DNA of 64,000 nucleotides from Rhodanobacter denitrificans (GCA_017848855.1 JAFIHF010000016.1:1-64000); one strand, 5' to 3'; counted from the first letter of the stretch, positions 25,972-35,207 are shown. The notes: generated from the sequence alone by a model not told the origin. Translations and numbers: made by a program.

Positions 25972-28914
25972 ATGAACAAGATTCACAGCAAGGTCTGGAA
26001 CAAGTCGCTGGGTGCCACCGTCGTTGCCAGCGAGTTGGCCAAGGCCAACGGCAAGGGCGGCCGTACCAGGCGCATGCAGTCCGGCGTGGCAGCGCTGTCG
26101 CTGGCCATCGGCATGGCGCTTTCGGCCACGTCCGCGCTGGCCGTCGATGCCGCGCACCAGGCACAGCCGCAAACCTCCGCGCCGACGCCGCTTCCCGGCA
26201 TCGCCAACTATTTCTCGGCCGACGGCGCCGCCGACGGCACCGACAACGCATTGTCGCTCGGCACCGACAGTGTGGCCGGCGGTGCGCTGAGCACGGCGCT
26301 GGGCACCGAAAGCTCCGCCCTCGGCTTCAACAGCCTCGCCCAGGACGACTACAGCACCGCCGTGGGCGGTAACTCGGTGGCGATCGGCATCGGCTCATCG
26401 GCCATCGGCCACAGCGCCTTCACCGGTGCCGACTACGCGACCGCGCTCGGCTTCGGTGCGGGCGCCACGAACATGAACGCGGTCGCCGTCGGCGCCAACG
26501 CGCAGGCTTCCGGCCGCAGCAGCGTGGCGTTGGGTGGGGTCGCGGTGGACGCCAGCGGCAACCCGGAGGCCTATGACGCATCCGGCAACCCGCAGGCGGC
26601 GGCAGCTTCGGGCGATCTCGCCACGGCCGTCGGTCCCAGTGCGGTGGCTTCGGGTAGCGGTTCCGTCGCCATGGGCGTTTCCAGCCAGTCGAAAGGCGGG
26701 AGTGCCGTGGCCATCGGCAATTCCGCCATTGCAGACGGCAATTACAGCATGGCCATGGGGCCTGCGGCGCTGGCACAGGGCACTGCCAGCGTCGCCAATG
26801 GCTACGCTGCCGTTGCAACGGGCATTACGTCCGTGGCCATCGGCAACGTCTCCAAAGCCACCGGTCCAAGCTCGGTCAGCATCGGCCATGCCTCCTCTGC
26901 CAGCGGTGCGGGTGCGATCGGCATCGGCGACAATTCGACTGCCACGGGCGATCAGTCGGTTGCGGTCGGCGGCTATGCCGTGGCTCATGGTGGCGCCTCC
27001 ACCGCGATGGGGTTCAACGCAATCACCAACGGAAACTTGTCGGTCGCCGTCGGTTTCCAGGCATGGACCGGCAGCAGCGATACCGTCGCCGTGGGTGCGT
27101 TCACCACCGTGCTGGGCAAGTACTCCACGGGCGTGGGTTACAACGTGTCGGCCAACGGGCAATACACGTCCGCCTACGGCAACTGGGCGACGATCGCCGG
27201 GTACGTCGATGCCTCGAACAACCAGTACTACTACAACTACGGTACGGCGATCGGTTCCAACAGCAGCGTGGCGCAATACGGCACCGCGCTGGGTTACGCG
27301 GCTGCGGCCGGCAAGAATGACGTGGCGCTCGGCGCAAACGCCACCATCTACAATTACTCGGCTTTCGGCACCAACCCGACGGCGCCACAGGACTACATGC
27401 CGAGCAACTCCGTGGCGATCGGCTACAACGCGCAGGTGAAGACCCCGAATGGGGCGGCCGCGCAGGTCACCAACGCGATGGCGTTGGGCTACAACGCGCT
27501 CGCCAACGCCAGCAACGCGGTCGCGCTGGGCGCCAATGCGCGGGCAACGACCGCCAACACCGTTTCGGTGGGCAATGACGGCAGCACGGGCGGCACGAAG
27601 TTCACGAGCCGCATCACCAATGTCGCGGCCGGCACCGCCGCCACCGACGCGGTCAACGTTTCGCAGCTGCAGGCTTCGGGGCTGATCGACGGCAGCGGCA
27701 ACGCGCTGATGGCTGTGACCTATGCCGACGCCACGCGGTCTGCGGTGGTCCTCGGGAACGGTTCGACGCCCGTGAAGCTGTCGAACGTCGCCGCCGGCAC
27801 CCAGGCCACCGACGCGGTGAATCTCGGCCAGCTCACGTCGGCGGTTTCCGCGGGCATGTCGCAGGTCAGCGCCATGGCGGTGAACTACGACACGGCGGCC
27901 CTGGACAGCGTCACGCTGGGCGGAGCCAACGGCACGAGCATCCACAACGTGGCCGCCGGCGTCGTCGGCAACGACGCGGTGAACATGAACCAGCTCAATG
28001 CGCTGGGCACGCTGGAGATCCAGGACGCGCAGGCGATCTCCGTGCTCAACGGCATGATGACCACCATGCAGGGTTCCATCACGAGCCTGCAGCAGATCGT
28101 TGCCGGCACGGCGATGCCGCCGACCATCGCCGTCGACGGCCATGGCAGCGCGTCGGTGCAGGCCAACTCGGGCGGCGTGGCGATCGGCGACAATGCCAAG
28201 GCCGGTGGCGCGATGGGCACCGCCGTCGGCGGCGACAGCTATGCCGCCGGTCCCAACGACACCGCGATTGGCGGCAACGCCAAGGTGAATGCGGACGGCA
28301 GCACGGCGGTTGGCGCGAACACCACGATTGCCGCGGCAGCGACCAATGCCGTGGCGGTCGGCGAGAGCGCCTCGGTGACGGCCGCCTCGGGTACGGCGAT
28401 CGGCCAGGGCTCGTCGGTCACCGCATCCGATGCCGTGGCCCTGGGCCAGGGCTCGGTGGCGGACCAGGCCAACACGGTGTCGGTGGGCTCGGCAACCGAG
28501 CAGCGCCGCATCACCCATGTCGCGGCAGGCGTGAGCGACACGGATGCGGTGAACGTGGGGCAGATGGCGCAGTCCATTGCCACCAGCGCCCAGCAGACCC
28601 TGCACTCGGCAGAGTCGTATACCGACAATGCGATCGGCACGTTGCGCCAGCAGATGAGCGACCAGTTCACCGGCGTCAACCGCCGCATCAACGACATGGG
28701 CGCCATGAGCGCAGCCTCCACCCAGATGGCCATCAACGCGGCGGGCGCCTCGGAGAAGGGCCGAGTGGCTGCCGGCGTGGGCTACCAGGATGGCCGCTCC
28801 GCCATCTCGGTGGGTTACGGCAAGCAGTTGGGCGACAGGATGCGCTTCAGCGTTGGCGCCACTTCCAGCGGTTCGCAAACCTCGGTGGGCGCCGGCTTCG
28901 GCATGGATCTGTAA
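25972..28914 (+). CDS. YadA-type trimeric autotransporter adhesin
   Basis: A 980-residue type Vc autotransporter. MNKIHSKVWNKSLGATVVAS is an extended signal peptide region (ESPR), followed by the hydrophobic part SLAIGMALSATSALA. From about residue 80 to 560 come many left-handed head repeats of the S-x-A-x-G type (VAIGNSAIADGNYSMAMG). Four neck/stalk motifs occur, such as NVAAGTAATDAVNVSQLQ, near nucleotides 27625, 27785, 27945 and 28515. The last 80 residues form the beta-barrel anchor (SEKGRVAAGVGYQDGRSAI). The final residue is Leu, not the usual aromatic. It probably mediates surface attachment or autoaggregation. Confidence 0.96.
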   Translation: MNKIHSKVWNKSLGATVVASELAKANGKGGRTRRMQSGVAALSLAIGMALSATSALAVDAAHQAQPQTSAPTPLPGIANYFSADGAADGTDNALSLGTDSVAGGALSTALGTESSALGFNSLAQDDYSTAVGGNSVAIGIGSSAIGHSAFTGADYATALGFGAGATNMNAVAVGANAQASGRSSVALGGVAVDASGNPEAYDASGNPQAAAASGDLATAVGPSAVASGSGSVAMGVSSQSKGGSAVAIGNSAIADGNYSMAMGPAALAQGTASVANGYAAVATGITSVAIGNVSKATGPSSVSIGHASSASGAGAIGIGDNSTATGDQSVAVGGYAVAHGGASTAMGFNAITNGNLSVAVGFQAWTGSSDTVAVGAFTTVLGKYSTGVGYNVSANGQYTSAYGNWATIAGYVDASNNQYYYNYGTAIGSNSSVAQYGTALGYAAAAGKNDVALGANATIYNYSAFGTNPTAPQDYMPSNSVAIGYNAQVKTPNGAAAQVTNAMALGYNALANASNAVALGANARATTANTVSVGNDGSTGGTKFTSRITNVAAGTAATDAVNVSQLQASGLIDGSGNALMAVTYADATRSAVVLGNGSTPVKLSNVAAGTQATDAVNLGQLTSAVSAGMSQVSAMAVNYDTAALDSVTLGGANGTSIHNVAAGVVGNDAVNMNQLNALGTLEIQDAQAISVLNGMMTTMQGSITSLQQIVAGTAMPPTIAVDGHGSASVQANSGGVAIGDNAKAGGAMGTAVGGDSYAAGPNDTAIGGNAKVNADGSTAVGANTTIAAAATNAVAVGESASVTAASGTAIGQGSSVTASDAVALGQGSVADQANTVSVGSATEQRRITHVAAGVSDTDAVNVGQMAQSIATSAQQTLHSAESYTDNAIGTLRQQMSDQFTGVNRRINDMGAMSAASTQMAINAAGASEKGRVAAGVGYQDGRSAISVGYGKQLGDRMRFSVGATSSGSQTSVGAGFGMDL

Positions 28915-28983
28915 GTTCCTGCACGAGGCATGTGGCCGGCATGGCTTCCGCCCTGCCGGCCCCTTCCGCCAGCAACGCAATGC

Positions 28984-29008
28984 AAGGCCGCCGAAAGGCG
29001 GCCTTTTT
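28984..29008 (+). terminator. intrinsic terminator of the adhesin gene
   Basis: AAGGCCGCC and GGCGGCCTT form a 9-bp stem with a GAAA loop, followed by a T-run (TTTTT with the stem end). It lies 70 bases after the stop codon. The remaining bases up to the lipoprotein gene (29009-29220) show no other gene. Confidence 0.9.
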
Positions 29009-29220
29009 CACGAGCCGGGTTCGACGGCGCCTGGACCCGCCGGCTGCGGTCGTTCTCGCGGCGCCAATGTTAAAGACGTCTTCATGCCATCACTCCGGAA
29101 TATCGACAAATGCCTGAGTAGGGTCGATATGCGGGCGCGGTATCGCGGTTTCGCCGTGGAAGTGGAACGTGAGCTGGAGCAGCGCCGCGCTCGCACCCCA
29201 TCCCGCAACGGAGAGCTCAT

Positions 29221-29466
29221 ATGAAAGGTTCAGTCACGGCAGGGCTGCTGGTTGCAGCGTTGCTGGCATTGTCGGCGTGCGGCAAGAGCAGCGAGACGAC
29301 GCCTTCTTCGGAGGCGCCCAGCCACGCGGCAAGTGCGCAGGCCCCGGCGGCCGCACCGTCGCCGCCGCCCGCACCGGCTCCGGCTGCCACCGCTCCCAAG
29401 CCCGCGGCGACCAGCGCCGCACCGCCGTCGGCGTCGACCGCCGGCGGAGCGAACCCGCAGCATTAG
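29221..29466 (+). CDS. small Ala/Pro-rich lipoprotein
   Basis: An 81-residue lipoprotein. The signal MKGSVTAGLLVAALLALSAC ends in the lipobox LSAC (Cys20). The mature part is low-complexity, rich in Ala, Pro, Ser and Thr (PSPPPAPAPAATAPKPA), with no known domain; it could act as a flexible envelope linker. Ribosome site GGAGAG. It lies just inside the right copy of the composite repeat, so it belongs to the repeat-bracketed block. Confidence 0.65.
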   Translation: MKGSVTAGLLVAALLALSACGKSSETTPSSEAPSHAASAQAPAAAPSPPPAPAPAATAPKPAATSAAPPSASTAGGANPQH

Positions 29467-29481
29467 GGAAGGTCTGATTTT

Positions 29482-29813
29482 GCTCGTCATCCCAGCGAAA
29501 GCTTGCTGCTGCCCGGAATATTCGATGTTCCAGTTCGCAGACTCCAAGCGCCGCAGGCTCTCGCCTTGAACAACGAAGCCGAGCGACATGAATTCGCGCG
29601 GGCGCTGGTTGGTGAATCCCTCTCCCTCCGGGAGAGGGTGCCGGCAGGCGGGTGAGGGTTCGGGCAGAGCGAAATGCTGCGGCAAGTCCGAACCCTCACC
29701 CCCGGCCCCTCTCCCGGTGGGAGAGGGGAGAAGATCACCTGCGAGATATTCCGGACAGCAGTGGGCTTGACCAGCCTTCGGCTGTTGAAAAGCCCCTCGC
29801 TGGGATGACGAGC
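29482..29813 (+). repeat. composite repeat element, copy 2, with 17-bp terminal inverted repeats
   Basis: 332 bp bounded by a perfect 17-bp inverted repeat: GCTCGTCATCCCAGCGA at 29482-29498 and TCGCTGGGATGACGAGC at 29797-29813. The interior contains the same CGGAATATTCGATGTTCCAG and CGCAGGCTCTCGCCTTGAAC blocks as copy 1 and two CCCTCTCCC hairpins. It codes for nothing convincing, so it looks like a non-autonomous (MITE-like) or composite palindromic element. It fills the 366-base gap between two genes. Confidence 0.85.
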
Positions 29814-29832
29814 AAGAATCGGAGCGACTCGC

Positions 29833-31035
29833 TTATTGGCCGCGGCAAGCCGGCGGCAGCATCCGGGACGGCACATCGCCGCCGCACGACCAGTGGATCG
29901 CATCGTCACGCACGTAGGGCGTCAGCTGCAGCACGTGCCCGCGCAAGGGCGGCTTGGCGAAGCTGACGCTCAGCGCGCCGTGGCTGCCGAGCGCGATCCC
30001 GGAAACGCTGGCGTCGCCGGCAAACGGCGCGAGGCCGAGCGCGTCCAGCGAATCCGGCCACTGGTTGTGGCTGATGCCGTATTGCTCGATGGCGTGGCGA
30101 TAGGCGGCAGTTTCCGTCATGGCCGTGCTGGCCGCCGCGCGGCCCGTGTAGTCCTGGTAGGCGGGGATCGCGATGGCGGCGAGTATCGCGACGTAGGCGA
30201 CGACGACGAGGCCGCCGGCAATGCCCAGCCCGGGGATGCGGGGCAGGAGCAGGCCGAGCAGGTACGCGAACGGGTTGCGCCTGCCGAGCCGCGGCCGCTG
30301 CTGCGCGGACAGCGCCCGCAGCCATGCGTGGCGCTTGTTCAACCAGGGGTAGTCGCCGACCAGTTCGTGCAGCGACATCCAGAAGCCCGGGGTCTTGCCC
30401 GCGGATTCGCCGTAGGCGGCGAGATCGACCGCCCGCCAGCGCCGCTTGCCGGCGGCCAGCGCGACCAGCCCGTACTGGGCGTCCTCCGGGTTTTCGCACA
30501 CCGCCAGGCCGTGGCGGTCGCAGGTGTATTCGCGCGCACGCGCATACGCCGCGCCGATGAGCGGCAGGAACATCGCCGGGGCGAGGATCTTCGACCAGGT
30601 CAGATGGTGCCGGCGCAGGTGCCCCAGTTCGTGGCCGATGTAGAAGTTCAGGGCGTCGGGCCGGTCTTCCATGCTGTCGACCACGTCGGACATCAGGACC
30701 ACGAAGTCGCGGCCAAGGAAGCGTGTGGCGAACGCATTCAGCACGCCATTGCCGTTGACGAGGTAGGCCTCCGGCACGGTCATGCCCAGCTTGCGCGAGC
30801 AGTCGTGGACGCGCTGGTACAGGTCGGGCATCTGCCGCGCGTTGATGGGGATCGCGTTGCCGCGCAGGTGGGCGATCAGCGCGGAGTGGGCGACCAGGGC
30901 GAACAACGCGATCAGCAGCAGATAGACCAGCAGGACGCCGACCGTGCCCAGCAACAGCAACAGCCAGATGATGACGGACAGCACCAGCGCGATGGCGCGC
31001 AGCGTGGTCTCGTTCCTGTAAACGAGTTCGTTCAT
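29833..31035 (-). CDS. M48 metallopeptidase fused to a type IV pilin-like domain
   Basis: A 400-residue membrane protein. Two hydrophobic stretches fill residues 12-55. The M48 (HtpX/Ste24-like) zinc site is HELGH (135-139), with the third ligand Glu169 in REYTCDRHG. After a linker comes VAILAAIAIPAYQDYTGRA (282-300), nearly identical to the N-terminal helix of a type IV pilin, then a pilin-like globular part ending WSCGGDVPSRMLPPACRGQ with the usual C-terminal cysteine pair. The prepilin peptidase motif G-F-T-L-I-E is absent, so it is unlikely to be assembled as a pilus subunit. Its role may be envelope protein quality control, but this is inference. Confidence 0.85.
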   Translation of the reverse strand: MNELVYRNETTLRAIALVLSVIIWLLLLLGTVGVLLVYLLLIALFALVAHSALIAHLRGNAIPINARQMPDLYQRVHDCSRKLGMTVPEAYLVNGNGVLNAFATRFLGRDFVVLMSDVVDSMEDRPDALNFYIGHELGHLRRHHLTWSKILAPAMFLPLIGAAYARAREYTCDRHGLAVCENPEDAQYGLVALAAGKRRWRAVDLAAYGESAGKTPGFWMSLHELVGDYPWLNKRHAWLRALSAQQRPRLGRRNPFAYLLGLLLPRIPGLGIAGGLVVVAYVAILAAIAIPAYQDYTGRAAASTAMTETAAYRHAIEQYGISHNQWPDSLDALGLAPFAGDASVSGIALGSHGALSVSFAKPPLRGHVLQLTPYVRDDAIHWSCGGDVPSRMLPPACRGQ

Positions 31036-31151
31036 TGCCTTGTTTCCCCTGTGTGGCGCGTCCCCTCGACACGCGCCGGGCAGTCTAGGGGAGCGCCGCG
31101 AGGCTCCACAAGCCGGGCTTGCGAACGTTGTTCCGCAGTCGGCTTTGTGTC

Positions 31152-31319
31152 ACCTGATTAGCGACGAAGCTCAACTGGTAAACCCGTTCGTGCTGAGCGT
31201 AGCTTGCGATAGCAAGCGAAGTCGAAGCGCCCGCATGCGATCACCCTTCGACTTCGGCCCTGCGGGCCTACGCTCAGGGCGAACGGGGAGGTATCGGCTG
31301 GCTTTATCGTTAATCAGGT
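31152..31319. repeat. 168-bp imperfect palindromic element
   Basis: Starts ACCTGATTA and ends TAATCAGGT. Inside, CCCGTTCGTGCTGAGCGTAG (31183-31202) faces CTACGCTCAGGGCGAACGGG near 31268-31287, and GAAGTCGAAG faces CTTCGACTTC. The inner part is a common dispersed 'TTCGACTTCG...CTCAGGGCGAACGG' repeat of many proteobacteria; the outer arms make it a larger hairpin. It fills most of the 341-base gap between two minus-strand genes. Confidence 0.7.
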
Positions 31320-31376
31320 CGCTTCGTACACAGCCGTGTCGGCTTGCCGTGCGCAGCGATGGCGGATGTCGCCGCT

Positions 31377-33578
31377 TCACTCGCCCGGGTGGTACACGCG
31401 CTCGGTGTGTCCCTCGAGCTGATCGGGCCAGAAGTACACCGTGCGCAGGTTGCCGCTGGCGTAGCGTTCGGCTTCGTCGGTGAAGTGCGGTGAACCGGGG
31501 TGGCCGCTCTCGCCGCCGGCGGTGACGGCGCGGGCGGAAACGCGCGGACCGAACTCCACCACCGCCACGAAGCTGTTGCCGCTCGTGCCGTAGTACTTCT
31601 TCGTGCCGGGCCAGCGGTGCGCGCCGAACGAGGCCAGCGTGCCCCAGTGCGCGGAGGCGAACGGCACCGGGATGCTGGGTTTGCCGTCGTCGAAGTGCGG
31701 CGCGATGGCGTCGTCGAGGCGCTGGTAGCGGTTGATCTCGCCCCAGGCCACGCCCCAGCTGCCGAAGTCCCGTTCCAGCCGATCCACGGCTTCGGCCAGC
31801 GCGTGCAGGCGGTCTTCGCCGCCGTCGGCGCGCTCCATCCAGGCATACGGCGAAACGCCGGCGGCCTTCGCCTTCGGCGCGCTCTCGTCCCACAGCGTGT
31901 CGCCCCAGAACACCGCGAGCGAGGTGGGCATGGAGGCGATGCCCCAGCGGCAATCCCAATGCCGCAAGAGTTCCACCGGACCGGCGAGTTTCGCCTTGCG
32001 CGGGTCGGACGCGGGCAGGGCGTCGTAGTCCTTGGCAAGCAGCGGGATCAGCTTGGCGAACTCGGGCATGTAGGAGTCGAAGGCGACGCTGATGAGTTTC
32101 GGCTTGCTGAAGCCGCTGGCGCCGGTGAGGAGTTGCGTGGCGTGCACGCCGCGCGGGTTCTCGCCGAAGCTGTCCATGTAGCGCGGGAAGTCGGCTGGCT
32201 TCGGGCTGTACTTGCCGGCGGCGGAATACGGCCAGTCGTTGGTGTTCATCGCCCAGCCGTTCGGCGGGTTCACCGCCTGCGGCAGGTCTTTGAGCGGCGT
32301 GAGGCCTTGCCAGTCGGTGGCCGGGTCGCTGCCGTCCACCGGCCTGGTGTAGTCGAAACGGTTGTCGCGCCTGGGTACGAACTGCGGCATCAGGAACGCG
32401 ATCTCGCCCTTGTCGTCGGCGAACAGCGTGTTGTTGGAGGAGTTGGCCTGGAGCTCGGCGACTTTCATGTAGCTGGCGTAGTCGTGCGCCTTGGTGCGCA
32501 GCCAGCTCTGCTCGAGCGCGGCGACGGGCTTGTTCATCAGCGCCTGCGCGATCCACTTGCCGTTTTCGCGTTTCACGATGGGGCCGTGGTGGGTGAACCA
32601 GGCGGTGAAGCTGCGCGTCTTCAGCGTGCCGTCGGCGGCGCGGTAGCGCAGCGCGATCTCGCGCTCGCGCACCGGGCGCAGTTCCTTGCCATAGCGGTAG
32701 AAGCGCTTGCCGCCCTGCTGCACGATGGTTTCGGCGAACTCGTCCACGGCGTCGAGGCCGGTGGAGGTGTGCATCCAGCCGATGTGCGGGTTGAAGCCCT
32801 GGTAGATGAAGAACTGGCCCCAGGTCGCCGCGCCGTAGGCGTCCAGCCCTTCGTCGCTGGACATCTGCAGCTCGGAGCGGAAATAGAACGAGGTGTGCGG
32901 GTTGATGAGGAGCAGCGCGTGGCCGTCGGTGGTGAGCTTCGGTGCGATGGCGATGCCGTTGGAGCCGGTGGGTTCGGCCCAGCTGGGCGGGTTCGCTTGC
33001 GCCGGCGCAGGATGTGCGTCGCCGTAGAACGCGGCGAGATCCTTCAGCGACACGTTCTCGATATCGCCGCCGATGCTGCCCTCGGTGAAGGACAGCGCCA
33101 TCCACGGTTCGAAGTGGGTGATGACCTTGGGATGCACATCCGGGTGCGTGGCGAGGTACCAGTTGAGGCCGTCGGCCCAGGCGTCCATCAGCCGCTGCAG
33201 CCACGCCGGGCTCTGCGCGTATTGCCGCTTCAGCTGCACCGGATCGACCCACAGCTGTTGGCGCAGATCCTGCCAGATCGCGGATTCGCCCTCGGCCTGT
33301 GCCGTCCAGCCCAGCGCGGTGAGGTAGTTCGTCTCCACCCGGTTGAAGTCGTCCTCGGCCTGGGCGTAGACCATGCCGAACACCGCGTCGGCGTCGGTCT
33401 TGCCGTGCACGTGGGCGATGCCCCAGTCGTCGCGGGTGATGGTGACGGCCTGCGCCTCGTGCTGCAGGCGGGCGTGCTCGGCGGTCTGCGCGTGTGCTGC
33501 GACGGTGAAGCCCAGCGCGAACAGGAGCAGCCACGGGCGGGCGCGGCGCAGGGCGGAAGTCGGATGGCGTGCGGACAT
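31377..33578 (-). CDS. penicillin/N-acyl-homoserine-lactone acylase family Ntn hydrolase
   Basis: A 733-residue exported amidase. The N-terminus has a Sec signal ending TVAAHAQ. It would be cut into alpha and beta chains at the catalytic Ser near residue 206, in EPTGSNGIAIAPKL, followed by the typical LLINPHTSFYF segment. An Asn-containing NTNDWPYSA stretch and a conserved beta-chain core follow. The family includes penicillin G acylase and the acyl-homoserine-lactone acylases that quench quorum signals; the sequence alone does not settle the substrate. The ATG at 33578 gives the signal peptide; upstream in-frame residues are not signal-like. Confidence 0.88.
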   Translation of the reverse strand: MSARHPTSALRRARPWLLLFALGFTVAAHAQTAEHARLQHEAQAVTITRDDWGIAHVHGKTDADAVFGMVYAQAEDDFNRVETNYLTALGWTAQAEGESAIWQDLRQQLWVDPVQLKRQYAQSPAWLQRLMDAWADGLNWYLATHPDVHPKVITHFEPWMALSFTEGSIGGDIENVSLKDLAAFYGDAHPAPAQANPPSWAEPTGSNGIAIAPKLTTDGHALLLINPHTSFYFRSELQMSSDEGLDAYGAATWGQFFIYQGFNPHIGWMHTSTGLDAVDEFAETIVQQGGKRFYRYGKELRPVREREIALRYRAADGTLKTRSFTAWFTHHGPIVKRENGKWIAQALMNKPVAALEQSWLRTKAHDYASYMKVAELQANSSNNTLFADDKGEIAFLMPQFVPRRDNRFDYTRPVDGSDPATDWQGLTPLKDLPQAVNPPNGWAMNTNDWPYSAAGKYSPKPADFPRYMDSFGENPRGVHATQLLTGASGFSKPKLISVAFDSYMPEFAKLIPLLAKDYDALPASDPRKAKLAGPVELLRHWDCRWGIASMPTSLAVFWGDTLWDESAPKAKAAGVSPYAWMERADGGEDRLHALAEAVDRLERDFGSWGVAWGEINRYQRLDDAIAPHFDDGKPSIPVPFASAHWGTLASFGAHRWPGTKKYYGTSGNSFVAVVEFGPRVSARAVTAGGESGHPGSPHFTDEAERYASGNLRTVYFWPDQLEGHTERVYHPGE

Positions 33579-33753
33579 GCGGATTCCCCGTGGCTTGGGC
33601 CCGGTCGACACGCGGCGCTGCGGCCGGCGTCGGCGCGGGCAGGTGGACGAGGCATCTTGCGTTCGGCGATCCGATCCGGCAAGGCAACGCATGGCCTACG
33701 CGAACCGGCCCGCCGGGTGGCGGGCCGGTTCGTTGTGCGCGTTGCTCGCGGAA

Positions 33754-34890
33754 TCAGTGCTGCCGGTCGTCGCGCCGATCCTGATGCGGTGCGTGGCCCT
33801 GCGGGGCGGCGGTGTGCGGGGCGGGGCGCGCCTCGGCCGGTCGATACGCGGGCTGTGCGTAGTGCGGCGCCGGATGGTAGGCCGGTGCCGGCGCGCCCTG
33901 CGGCCGGTACGGCATGCCGCGCCCGCCGTTGTCCATCGGCTGGTAGCCGCGGTTGCGTGGCGCCGTGTAGGCATTCGGCCTTGCCGGCTCGCGGTTCGGA
34001 GACATCGGGTGATAGCGGTTTTCGCCGCCCGGCCGCATCGCCGCATCGCCATGCGGCGCGTAGCTGGCCGAGCGCAGGGCGTTGCCGTGTGGTGGGCTTC
34101 CTGTAGGCTGCGGCGCGAAGCGTGTTCCATGCGCGGCCATCGGCATCGCGCCGTGCCCGTTGAACTCGCCGGCTCGCGGCGTGGCCGCGATCGGCGGCTG
34201 GCCGTGGTTCTGCGTGGCGCGCAGCGACGGCATGCGGCTGGCCATCGCGCGCTGCTGCAGCTGCGCCGCCACCGGCGCGGTGTGCGGCTCGCGGCTCCAG
34301 GCCAGCTGTTGCGGGGTGGGGCGCGCGGCGATGCCGTGCGGGCCGCCGTTGTAGCTGGTGCGGTTGACGATGGTGGTGTTGTTGACCACCGTCCGGTTGT
34401 AGACGTTGGTGATGTTGGTGGTGACGTGGTTCACCGTGCGGTTGTAGTAGAAGCCGCCGCCACGCCAGTAGCCGCCGTCGTAGCCGTAGCCGCCGTAGCC
34501 GTAGCCGTAGTCGATGCCGCCGTAGAAGCCCACATGGCGGCCCCAGTAGCCGGCGTGGAAGATGTAGACGCCGCCGCTCCAGCCCCAGTAGCCCGGGGTC
34601 CACAGCGCGCCGACGAACGGCGCCAGCACCCAGGTGCCCGGCACCCAGTAGTACTCGTAGCCGTCCCAGGCCCAGTAGCCCGGCGTCCAGATGTAGCCCG
34701 GGCCGGGGATCGCCGGCTGCACGTACACCGGCAGCGGCGGCGGCGCGATGCTCACCGAGACGAACACGCCGGCGTGCGCGCGGCCGGGGATGGCGGCGAG
34801 CGCCGCGATCGCGAGCAGGGCGGCGGCCGCGCCCCGCAGCAGCCATTGCCGGCGCAGGGGAAAAGCACTCGTGGTGATGCGGGTATGCAT
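33754..34890 (-). CDS. exported YXWGXW-repeat protein
   Basis: A 378-residue exported protein. Residues 1-41 are a signal peptide (ALLAIAALAAIPGRAHA). Then come Trp/Tyr-rich repeats: WTPGYWAWDGYEYYWVPGTW, WTPGYWGWSGG and a Gly-Tyr run (YGYGYGGYGYDGGYWRGGG). The C-terminal half is low-complexity, rich in Pro, Ala, His and Arg. YXWGXW-repeat proteins are widespread in the envelope of proteobacteria without a known reaction. The ribosome site GGGAGG stands before the ATG at 34890. Confidence 0.8.
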   Translation of the reverse strand: MHTRITTSAFPLRRQWLLRGAAAALLAIAALAAIPGRAHAGVFVSVSIAPPPLPVYVQPAIPGPGYIWTPGYWAWDGYEYYWVPGTWVLAPFVGALWTPGYWGWSGGVYIFHAGYWGRHVGFYGGIDYGYGYGGYGYDGGYWRGGGFYYNRTVNHVTTNITNVYNRTVVNNTTIVNRTSYNGGPHGIAARPTPQQLAWSREPHTAPVAAQLQQRAMASRMPSLRATQNHGQPPIAATPRAGEFNGHGAMPMAAHGTRFAPQPTGSPPHGNALRSASYAPHGDAAMRPGGENRYHPMSPNREPARPNAYTAPRNRGYQPMDNGGRGMPYRPQGAPAPAYHPAPHYAQPAYRPAEARPAPHTAAPQGHAPHQDRRDDRQH

Positions 34891-35207
34891 GGCGGCCTCC
34901 CGAGGGGTTGTGCATGCATCGATAACGCGGCAGTGGCCGTACCGACGACCGCCCCGGCGCGGCGGGTTGCGCATCGGTTCAGCGCCGGGAGCGGTCGGCG
35001 CCGGCCTGTTTCGCGGCCGGCGCGTGCGGCATCCGTGACATGCGGGGCGGCAGTGCCCGCGCGGCCGCGTGACAATCGCACTCCAGCATGCAGGACATCC
35101 AGCGCCCGCACGGCGATGGAGCGCGGCCGGTTCGCGGGCGCCCGGCCCGAATCGGCTGGCAGGCGGCAACACCCCGCCGGGCACACCAACCGACCAAGGA
35201 GCATCGC

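Noticed and set aside
26220-27600. Many short regular repeats that could suggest a CRISPR or satellite array
   Set aside because: They are the coding repeats of the trimeric adhesin head, in frame and with varying sequence; no spacer/repeat regularity of a CRISPR array.
26395-28980. An 861-codon open frame antisense to the adhesin
   Set aside because: The adhesin frame has ESPR, head repeats, necks and anchor; the antisense product is Arg/His-rich with no motif and no ribosome site.
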